Source of the DNA: an uncultured Roseibium sp.
Lineage (GTDB): Bacteria; Pseudomonadota; Alphaproteobacteria; Rhizobiales; Stappiaceae
Direction: 5' to 3'
Assembly (NCBI RefSeq): GCF_947496995.1
Contig: NZ_CANMFD010000001.1
Location: 1,360,692 to 1,424,691, forward strand
DNA: 64,000 nt
The notes below the pieces were generated by a model that worked only from the letters and a program-made list of their open reading frames with translations, was not told the DNA's origin and did no database searches. Below, one piece after another: positions 53,781-61,099 of this stretch (positions within the stretch are counted from its first letter, which is position 1; every line of letters starts with the position of its first letter). Both the position numbers and the translations under genes were made by a program.

Positions 53781-55448
53781 ATGCAGGCATTTTCCCGACT
53801 ATTGGACAGACTTTCCCTGGAACCGCGGCGCCTCGCCAAGGAAGCGCTTCTGGTGCGTTATTTCAAGGAAACAGCCGATCCCGACAGGGGCTATGCCCTG
53901 GCGGCGCTGACGGGCGGTCTCAGTTTCAAAAATGCCAAGCCGGCCTTGTTGAGGGCGCTGATCAGCGATCGCACCGACACGCGGCTTTTCGCAATGTCCT
54001 ACGACTTTGTCGGCGACCTTTCCGAGACTATCGCCCTCATGTGGCCCGAGAGTGGCAGCACCGCGGAGCAGGCAGAGGACCGGCAGGAAGGCGAACTCGC
54101 GTTGTCCGATGTTGTCGTTCAGCTGGAAACCGCCGGCAAGACCGATGTGCCGCGCCTGCTGGCCGCCTGGTTGGACCGGCTGGATGAAACCGGGCGCTGG
54201 GCCCTGCTGAAGCTGGTGACCGGAGGGCTGCGCGTCGGTGTTTCCGCGCGCCTTGCGAAAACCGCCATTGCCCGCCTCGGGGATCTTGATGTCTCTCAGG
54301 TGGAGGAAGTCTGGCACGGACTGCAGCCGCCTTACGAGACGCTGTTCGCCTGGGCCGAAGGAAAGGCAGCCGCGCCCGACAGTGACGACCCGGCGCCTTT
54401 CCGCCCGGTGATGCTTGCCCACCCCCTCGACGAGGACAAGGATCAGGACCAGCTTGAAGCAGGTGATTTTGCCGTCGAATGGAAATGGGACGGGATCCGC
54501 ATCCAGGCCTCGGCCGGCCTGACCGGCAACGGCGAGACCGTCCGCCGACTGTACAGCCGCACCGGCGAGGATATTTCCCGGGCCTTTCCGGATGTCGTCG
54601 ATGCGCTGACATTCGAGGCCTGCCTTGACGGTGAACTTCTGGTGATGTCGGAGGGCAGGGTCCGGCCGTTTTCCGATCTTCAGAAGCGGCTCAACCGCAA
54701 GACGGCGGGGCCGAAGCTCCTCAAGGAGTATCCGGCTGCGATCCGGGCCTATGACCTGCTGTTTGTGAAGGGCGAGGATCTTCGCGGCCTTCCTTTCGCG
54801 GAGCGCAGGCAGCGCCTGGTGTCATTTCTTGCAGAGCTTGGTGATTCCAGGATCGACCTGTCTCCCATGGTTCCGGCGGAGCAATGGACCGCCATTGCCG
54901 CCGCGCGGGCTGAGCCCGGGGAGCATCTCGATGCCGCCAATGCGGAAGCGGTGGAAGGGGTGATGTTGAAACGCTGGGACTCAGCCTATGTCACCGGGCG
55001 TCCCAAGGGCCTCTGGTACAAATGGAAGCGTGATCCGCATCTGGTGGATGCCGTGCTGATGTACGCTCAGCGCGGCCACGGCAAACGCTCGTCCTTTTAT
55101 TCCGACTATACCTTTGGGGTCTGGAAGGACGCCGATGGCGGTCCCGAGCTCGTTCCTGTGGGCAAGGCCTATTTCGGGTTTACCGACGAGGAACTCCGCG
55201 AGATCGACCGCTTTGTGCGCAACAATACGGTCAACAGGTTCGGTCCGGTGCGCGAGGTCGCACATGGTCCGGACAAGGGGCTGGTGCTGGAGGTTGCCTT
55301 TGAAGGGTTGAACCGTTCCAGCCGACATAAGTCCGGGGTGGCCATGCGCTTTCCCAGGATATCGAGACTGAGATGGGACAAGCCGCCTTCCGAAGCCGAC
55401 AGAATAGAGTTTCTGGAAGGCCTGCTGCCCGCAGCTGGCTCAAAGTGA
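53781..55448 (+). CDS. ATP-dependent DNA ligase of the ligase-associated repair set
   Basis: 555 residues from ATG 53781 (MQAFSRLLDRLSLEPRR); the longer frame from 53745 is less like the family. An N-terminal helical domain (about 1-200, with KLVTGGLRVGVSARLAKTAI) precedes the nucleotidyltransferase core with AMP-accepting K235 in EWKWDGIRIQ. Motifs III (CLDGELLV), IV (EGVMLKRWDS) and V (WYKWKR) and an OB-fold C-domain follow. This is the monomeric ligase type that gives the helicase, PdeM and exonuclease families their 'ligase-associated' name. No LexA box was seen before it. Confidence 0.94.
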   Translation: MQAFSRLLDRLSLEPRRLAKEALLVRYFKETADPDRGYALAALTGGLSFKNAKPALLRALISDRTDTRLFAMSYDFVGDLSETIALMWPESGSTAEQAEDRQEGELALSDVVVQLETAGKTDVPRLLAAWLDRLDETGRWALLKLVTGGLRVGVSARLAKTAIARLGDLDVSQVEEVWHGLQPPYETLFAWAEGKAAAPDSDDPAPFRPVMLAHPLDEDKDQDQLEAGDFAVEWKWDGIRIQASAGLTGNGETVRRLYSRTGEDISRAFPDVVDALTFEACLDGELLVMSEGRVRPFSDLQKRLNRKTAGPKLLKEYPAAIRAYDLLFVKGEDLRGLPFAERRQRLVSFLAELGDSRIDLSPMVPAEQWTAIAAARAEPGEHLDAANAEAVEGVMLKRWDSAYVTGRPKGLWYKWKRDPHLVDAVLMYAQRGHGKRSSFYSDYTFGVWKDADGGPELVPVGKAYFGFTDEELREIDRFVRNNTVNRFGPVREVAHGPDKGLVLEVAFEGLNRSSRHKSGVAMRFPRISRLRWDKPPSEADRIEFLEGLLPAAGSK

Positions 55449-55578
55449 CTGCGGACCACGAGGCAATTGCCGAAAAATCCGCGATCAGCCGTGCTTTGGC
55501 CATGGAATCGTGGCAAGCATCGGGCAAGTATGAATTGGCAGGATTGAGCTGCCAGCAATTGTAGACCCAGAGGTGTTC

Positions 55579-56148
55579 ATGACTTTCAGCAAAACCCTGT
55601 CTGCATCCATTCTGGGAAGCGTTCCGGCCCTGGCCCTGCTGGCCGGCGCGGCGATCGCCCAGGACAAGGTTGATCCACAAACGTCCCAGGCCGTGACCGA
55701 AGGTCAGCCCGGCCGCTATTCGCTTGTCGCGGTCGACGATGAAATCCTCAGGGTCGACAGGCAGAACGGCACGGTTTCTGTCTGCGTCGAGCGAAGCGAT
55801 GCCTGGCGCTGTAACCCGGTTCCCCTGGCCGAGGAGGCCTACCTCGCCGAGATCAACGAGCTTTCCGAAGAGATCGACCGGCTGGCGGTCCGCATCGAGG
55901 AACTGGAAGCCGGAGACTTTGACGAGACACGGGAAGGCACGCAAAAGCTTCTGCCCCCCGGGTCGGCGCTCGACCGGCCGAAGTCCGGGAACGACGGCAA
56001 GGACCAGACCTCGAAGTTGCGCGAGGAGGACGAGGAAGAGCTTGAAAAGGTTCTGACCTTCACCGAAAGCGCCATGCGCCGCTTTTTCGGCATGGTTCGC
56101 GACCTTCAGAAGGATTTTCAGGGTGAGGACGAAGGCAACGGCAACTGA
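55579..56148 (+). CDS. Secreted coiled-coil protein of unknown function
   Basis: 189 residues from ATG 55579 (GTG 55573 is an alternative). A signal peptide ends near AAIAQ (about residue 27). A small domain with a cysteine pair follows (SVCVERSDAWRC), then a coiled coil at about 90-115 (EINELSEEIDRLAVRIEELE) and an acidic/charged tail with a second helix (EEDEEELEKVLTF). No family recognised. The protein is strongly acidic and probably periplasmic. It has no operon partner. Confidence 0.75.
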   Translation: MTFSKTLSASILGSVPALALLAGAAIAQDKVDPQTSQAVTEGQPGRYSLVAVDDEILRVDRQNGTVSVCVERSDAWRCNPVPLAEEAYLAEINELSEEIDRLAVRIEELEAGDFDETREGTQKLLPPGSALDRPKSGNDGKDQTSKLREEDEEELEKVLTFTESAMRRFFGMVRDLQKDFQGEDEGNGN

Positions 56149-56192
56149 AACCGGGACGACGTAGCCGTCATCTTCATTTCAGTGTCAGCGCC

Positions 56193-57062
56193 TTAGTCAA
56201 TCAGCATCTTGCTGATGCTCTGATGCGCTTCGACGGGCAGGTCCACGGCAGTGCGTGTCTTGAGGTCCATCGTCAGCGCCACGACGTCCAGTGTTGCCGC
56301 CAGACGCCCCGTCCGGCTTTCAAACAGATGATGGCGCATCGTGAACATTTTTGCGCTGACCCCGGTGAAGCCTGTGGTGACCACCACGGTATCGCCGGTT
56401 TTCAGCGGCGTTACCCAGCTCAGCTTCATCTCCACGGCAACCCGGCCAAAGCCGTTTTCGTTCAGATAGGCCTGGTTCATGGGAGTGCGCTGCCAGACAT
56501 GGGCGACGCCGTCCGTGCAGCAGGACAGGGCAAAGCGGTCATCCGCCTTGCCGTCGATGCCGATGTCGCGCGGCAGAACCGTGCCGCGATAACAGATCTC
56601 CGCACCTTTTGACTCAAGACCTGCAAGGGTCGCCCGCAGACCGGACGGGCCGGTCTGGATGCCCCTGGGGGCGGCCTCCGCAAGCATCGCGCACTGGAAA
56701 TCCTTGAACCGCTGACGCAGCGTCTTTGCAGAATTCGCGCTCGGCTCATATCCGTCAAGCGCGGTGGCGGCGAGGGTCCCGGTGCCGGCGTTGCGCAATT
56801 CGTGCACAACCGTCAGCATGTGAGGCCCGTCGAATGCGACGCAGGAATGTACGGTAATCAGATCGCCGGTGCGAAGTTCCTCGTGGTAACGCACATGCCG
56901 TACCCGGCGCGCACCGACGAGCGTTTCGCTCAGACCGGAAGCCAGCCGGAACTGTCGGTCGGCCTCCTCGAACCGGCTGAAATAGAACTGCACGTTCAAG
57001 TGATCGTTTTCGTCGCATTCCCAACGATTTACGAATGAAAATAAAGTTGCCTGGAGTGTCAT
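56193..57062 (-). CDS. Two-hotdog thioesterase-like protein
   Basis: 289 residues, apparently two hotdog domains: the first (about 1-120) has NRWECDENDHLNVQFYFSRF, with the D-N-D/H-x-N pattern of 4HBT acyl-CoA thioesterases; the second (about 160-280) contains RVAVEMKLSWVTPLKTGDTV and FTMRHHLFESRTGRL. Both kinds of domain hydrolyse or bind acyl-CoA, and fused pairs occur in carnitine or betaine metabolism. The protein is cytosolic. The first domain retains the likely catalytic Asp; the second may be structural. Upstream sequence has no obvious ribosome-binding site. Confidence 0.82.
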   Translation of the reverse strand: MTLQATLFSFVNRWECDENDHLNVQFYFSRFEEADRQFRLASGLSETLVGARRVRHVRYHEELRTGDLITVHSCVAFDGPHMLTVVHELRNAGTGTLAATALDGYEPSANSAKTLRQRFKDFQCAMLAEAAPRGIQTGPSGLRATLAGLESKGAEICYRGTVLPRDIGIDGKADDRFALSCCTDGVAHVWQRTPMNQAYLNENGFGRVAVEMKLSWVTPLKTGDTVVVTTGFTGVSAKMFTMRHHLFESRTGRLAATLDVVALTMDLKTRTAVDLPVEAHQSISKMLID

Positions 57063-57543
57063 ACTAAAATTTCGTGAGCTCAGTGATTTTGATTATGTGA
57101 ACGTTTTTGAAGACAGACATTAGTTGCCGTCTTTGCGTTAATTTTCAACAAGAAAAGCAGTCTGTGGATAAGATTCTATGTTTGGCGGCCGTCTACGTGG
57201 AGAAAAATGGCATTTCTTCTGCGGAAGAATTAAAATAAACTTTAAGTTGTTGGGGTGTAAAATGCTCTGTACTCGAATTTATACTTAACGCGCGCGAAAA
57301 ACAGGCGCCGTTCATGCGCCATCTCCTGACCCGGCGAAATAAAGCACTTTGGCCGAAAGCATGGTTTGACTTGCGCGCAATCATTGTTGCAAACATACTA
57401 AAACAATGCCGCGACCCGGGGTTGAGGGCGAAATGCCTGAGATCCCGTCGATAAGGTGGCCTGGAAGCGCACAGGGAGGCTGAGGCGCTCGGCAATTCAG
57501 GGTGGTGGAGCGGCAGGAAGACCGTTGAGGGAGGAAGAACAAC
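57063..57543. other. AT-rich spacer between thioesterase-like and response regulator genes
   Basis: 481 bases, noticeably AT-richer than neighbours over 57063-57320. No gene, tRNA or clear promoter was recognised. A short GGCGC/GCGCC hairpin lies near 57304-57322. It may hold the promoters of both divergent genes. The GAGGAAGAAC ribosome-binding site of the response regulator ends it. Confidence 0.6.
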
Positions 57544-58224
57544 GTGTCGGAAACATCGTATCGTTTTATCATTGCGGATGATCATCCGCTGTTTCGCGGA
57601 GCGCTGCGTCAAACGCTTGAAACGCAGTATCCGGATGCGGCCATCGAAGAGGCGGGCGCATTGGAGAATGTCACCGCGAGCCTGGAAAAGGACGGCGATG
57701 TCGATCTGATCCTCCTGGATTTGACCATGCCCGGAATGCGCGGTTTTTCAGGTCTCATGTACCTGCGTGCGCAATATTCCGGTGTTCCGGTTGTTGTGGT
57801 CTCCGCCAACGAAGACCCGCAGGCTATCCGCAGGGCAGTGGAGTTCGGTGCATCCGGGTTCATCCCCAAGTCCCATGGCATCGAGGTGATCCGCCAGGCG
57901 ATCTCCGAAGTCATGTCCGGCAACATGTGGACGCCGCCGGACGTCGATCTGACGGCTGATGACGGCAGCGGCGATCTCGTGCAGCGGCTATCGACACTGA
58001 CGCCGCAGCAGGTACGCGTGCTGATGATGTTGTCCGAGGGCCTGCTGAACAAGCAGATCGCCTATGAATTGTCGGTGTCCGAGGCGACTGTGAAAGCACA
58101 TGTGTCCGCCATCTTGCAGAAGCTCGGCGTGGAAAGCCGGACCCAGGCGGTCATCGCCGCCTCGAAGATCGAGGCCGGTCAATGGCAGCTCGGTGGGGAA
58201 ACGCAGGAAGCCGCGGAAGCGTAA
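57544..58224 (+). CDS. LuxR/NarL-family response regulator
   Basis: 226 residues, GTG start with GAGGAAG ribosome-binding site. Receiver domain: FIIADDHPLFRGALRQTL with the acidic pair at D12/D13 and phosphoacceptor D59 in LILLDLTMPG. The C-terminal LuxR helix-turn-helix is LTPQQVRVLMMLSEGLLNKQ and AYELSVSEATVKAHVSAIL. It may be paired with the SLC5-type hybrid kinase at 61100, as CrbR is with CrbS, but this is inference; no kinase overlaps it. Followed by a c-di-GMP protein gene. Confidence 0.92.
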   Translation: MSETSYRFIIADDHPLFRGALRQTLETQYPDAAIEEAGALENVTASLEKDGDVDLILLDLTMPGMRGFSGLMYLRAQYSGVPVVVVSANEDPQAIRRAVEFGASGFIPKSHGIEVIRQAISEVMSGNMWTPPDVDLTADDGSGDLVQRLSTLTPQQVRVLMMLSEGLLNKQIAYELSVSEATVKAHVSAILQKLGVESRTQAVIAASKIEAGQWQLGGETQEAAEA

Positions 58225-58517
58225 CCCGGCCGCGCCTGTAACCGCCGGAATAGCCTCGGAAAATCCGCCCGGAAAAGGTGTCGCCTGCGGCTGACGCAGA
58301 GGTGCGCCTTGCCTGTCGTGCATGAACCGCGAGTTGCGGCCTTGTGAAAAGTACTCGCTAAATACCCCCGACTTTCAAAGCTCGTTTTTACCGGAATTTC
58401 AGGGAATTCCTGTATCCCTTTTCTTGCAGGCCCGATGCGCGCGGGTTCAACGGGAAGCGATTGCGAGATGAGATGGGGTTGAATGCCAATTGGAAACTGA
58501 TCCTCAGGACGGTCTGC

Positions 58518-61010
58518 ATGGCATTTCTGTCTCCAGGTTCCCACGACAGGAATCGCGACTGGCAGTTGTTGTCGCGGCAGACTGAGACATCCGGCCCGGA
58601 CACCACGCGCGGTCTTCTTCTGGCCTTCGGCTACCCGGTGGTCGAGGAGCTGCTGGCAAGACGTGTCCGCGCCGCACAGATAGCCGGCATCGCCCGGCTC
58701 ACACCTTTCGTCATCATCGCAAACGTCATCAACGCGATAGTCGTTGCACCGATTTTTCTGCAGTTCCTGCCGGTTTCCTATGTGGCGGTCTGGCTGTCCG
58801 CAATTGCGGCCCTGCTCTGCGTCACGACGTTCAAATGGCTCAGGGCGAAACGGGCGCCGATCGAACTCGCCTCCCGCAGAGCCCTGTCGAAAGCCGTTCG
58901 GCACGCAACCATCCTCAGTTCCCTTTGGGCGGTTGTGCCGATTGCCGCTTTTGCAAGTGGCAACACTGCCGGGATGTGGGTCGCTTCATGCGTGACGACG
59001 GCAATGATCTGCGGTGGCGGCTTTGCCCTGGCAACCGTTCCACAAGCGGCCTTTCGCTGGGTGGCGATCCTTTTCATCGCCTCGACGGTCACACTCGCCA
59101 TTGGCGGCAACGTTTTCATGTGGCCGCTGTTCTTTCTGCTGTTGAGTTTCACGCTTGTCGTCGTCGGCAGCGTGACATCGACCGGATGGCTGTTTGCCTC
59201 CCATTTTCTCGCCGAGGCGGAACTGAAACAGAGGGGCGAACTGATTGCCCTGCTGCTCAATGAATTTGAGGAAAAAGACAGCGACTGGATCTGGGAAGCC
59301 GACGCCAGGGGCTTCCTGAGGAACGCTTCCGACCGGTTCCTTCATGCCAGTGGCCGCTCGAAGCAGGACCTTCATGCCCATCGCATGGTCGATCTTGCTT
59401 ATTCCTTGAACGACAGCGATGCGCGGACAGCTGTTGGCCAGCTGGAAATCGCCGTCGCTTCGAAGGAAGCGTTTCGGGACATCGTCATTGGCGTGGATGT
59501 GAACGGTGAGGAACGCTGGTGGTCGCTGGCGGCCCGGCCGATCATTGACGCCAAGGGCGTGTTTGCCGGCTACCGGGGTGTTGCCTCCGATATCACCGAA
59601 GCCCGACGGGCGAGCGCGCTCGTTTCGCATCTTGCGGAACACGATTCCCTGACCGGTATCGGCAACAGGAGCTGGTTCCTGAAACAGTCGGAGCAGCTTC
59701 TGAAGGAGCAGAACCGCTACGGACAGTCCTCGCTGACATTGTTCCTGATCGATCTGGACAATTTCAAGGTCGTCAACGACACCAGCGGTCACCCGGCGGG
59801 CGACGAATTGCTCCGGCAGGTCGCAGGACGATTTAGCGAACTCGGCGAGGGCAGAACCATGCTGGCGCGTTTTGGCGGCGATGAATTCGCAGCCTTCGGC
59901 AGCTTTGTCTGTGACCAGTCAGCTGCCGTGTTCGCGGAAGAACTCGTCAATGTGACGCGTAAGCCCTTCAGGATCGGCCGCCGCGACTTTGCCATCGGTG
60001 CCACGATCGGCTTCGCGCATCTGGGCGAATCCAATGACACGATCGACGATCTGATGCGCAAGGCGGATATTGCCTTGTACAAGGCCAAGGAAGGCGGCCG
60101 CGGCCGGGCGCTTGCGTTCGAGAGCGAGATGGAGCGGGAGGTGTGTGAACGCCGCGAGCTGGAATCCGACCTGCGCGAAGCCTTCGAATACGGCAAGCTG
60201 AATGTCGAATTCCAGCCGATCGTCGATGCACGCTCCGGAAAGGTGGTCTCCAGCGAGGTGCTGGTGCGCTGGCTGCATCCCGCAAGAGGGGAAGTCCCGC
60301 CTGATATCTTCATCCCGATTGCAGAACATGCGGGCCTCATCCTGCCGCTCGGCAACTGGGTCTTGAAGAAGGCCTGCGCCGCCGCTGCCCGGTGCCCGGA
60401 GCTGGAAAGCGTCGCGGTCAATCTGTCTTCGGTGCAGTTCATGGATCCCAACCTGGTCGAGCATATCATGGCCGTCCTGACGGAGACCGGATTTCCGCCC
60501 GAACGTCTGGTTCTGGAAATCACCGAATCCGTTTTCCTTCAGGATTTCGGCTCCGCCTCACAGAAGCTCGAGACATTGCGCGGCCACGGTATCCGCATCG
60601 CGCTGGATGATTTCGGCACGGGCTATTCCTCATTGTCGTATCTGCGGCAGTACAAGTTCGACAAGATCAAGATCGACAAGTCCTTCGTGGACGAGATCGG
60701 CGAACGCAGTGACGGCCTCGCCATCATTTCGGCGGTCATTGCCCTGGCGCATAATCTCGGACTTGAAGTGACCGCTGAAGGCGTTGAGCGCCAATTGCAG
60801 GTCGATGCGCTGCGCACCCTCGGCTGCGACACGATGCAAGGATATTATTTCGGCAAACCGGCAGCCAGCCCCGTTCAGATCACCCGGATCAAAAAAGAGG
60901 ATTGGGAAGACCGTTCGCCGAGCACTGCTCCCAGCCATGCCCCGGAACGTGGCAGATTACCGGCCCTCCAGCCGGATCCGACAGGGGATCTGCAGGCGGA
61001 TCAGGCCTGA
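58518..61010 (+). CDS. Membrane PAS-GGDEF-EAL cyclic-di-GMP protein
   Basis: 830 residues from ATG 58518, which has AGGA at 8-base spacing; earlier starts at 58461 (TTG) and 58473 (ATG) remain possible. Five or so membrane helices fill about 45-240, then a PAS domain (SDWIWEADARGFLRNAS), a GGDEF domain with intact G453-G-D-E-F457 (cyclase), and an EAL domain whose signature reads E580-V-L. Key EAL residues (VNLSSVQF, LVLEITES, DDFGTGYSS, IKIDKSFV, EGVE) are present, so phosphodiesterase activity is likely too. Likely a bifunctional regulator of attachment and motility. Confidence 0.9.
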   Translation: MAFLSPGSHDRNRDWQLLSRQTETSGPDTTRGLLLAFGYPVVEELLARRVRAAQIAGIARLTPFVIIANVINAIVVAPIFLQFLPVSYVAVWLSAIAALLCVTTFKWLRAKRAPIELASRRALSKAVRHATILSSLWAVVPIAAFASGNTAGMWVASCVTTAMICGGGFALATVPQAAFRWVAILFIASTVTLAIGGNVFMWPLFFLLLSFTLVVVGSVTSTGWLFASHFLAEAELKQRGELIALLLNEFEEKDSDWIWEADARGFLRNASDRFLHASGRSKQDLHAHRMVDLAYSLNDSDARTAVGQLEIAVASKEAFRDIVIGVDVNGEERWWSLAARPIIDAKGVFAGYRGVASDITEARRASALVSHLAEHDSLTGIGNRSWFLKQSEQLLKEQNRYGQSSLTLFLIDLDNFKVVNDTSGHPAGDELLRQVAGRFSELGEGRTMLARFGGDEFAAFGSFVCDQSAAVFAEELVNVTRKPFRIGRRDFAIGATIGFAHLGESNDTIDDLMRKADIALYKAKEGGRGRALAFESEMEREVCERRELESDLREAFEYGKLNVEFQPIVDARSGKVVSSEVLVRWLHPARGEVPPDIFIPIAEHAGLILPLGNWVLKKACAAAARCPELESVAVNLSSVQFMDPNLVEHIMAVLTETGFPPERLVLEITESVFLQDFGSASQKLETLRGHGIRIALDDFGTGYSSLSYLRQYKFDKIKIDKSFVDEIGERSDGLAIISAVIALAHNLGLEVTAEGVERQLQVDALRTLGCDTMQGYYFGKPAASPVQITRIKKEDWEDRSPSTAPSHAPERGRLPALQPDPTGDLQADQA

Positions 61011-61099
61011 AGTGTTTGAGCACCTTGTCGAGTTGAAGCTTGCTCACCGATTAAGGTAATAAACCAGTTTCATCATCCAATTGCCTTGCCGAGTGCTGT

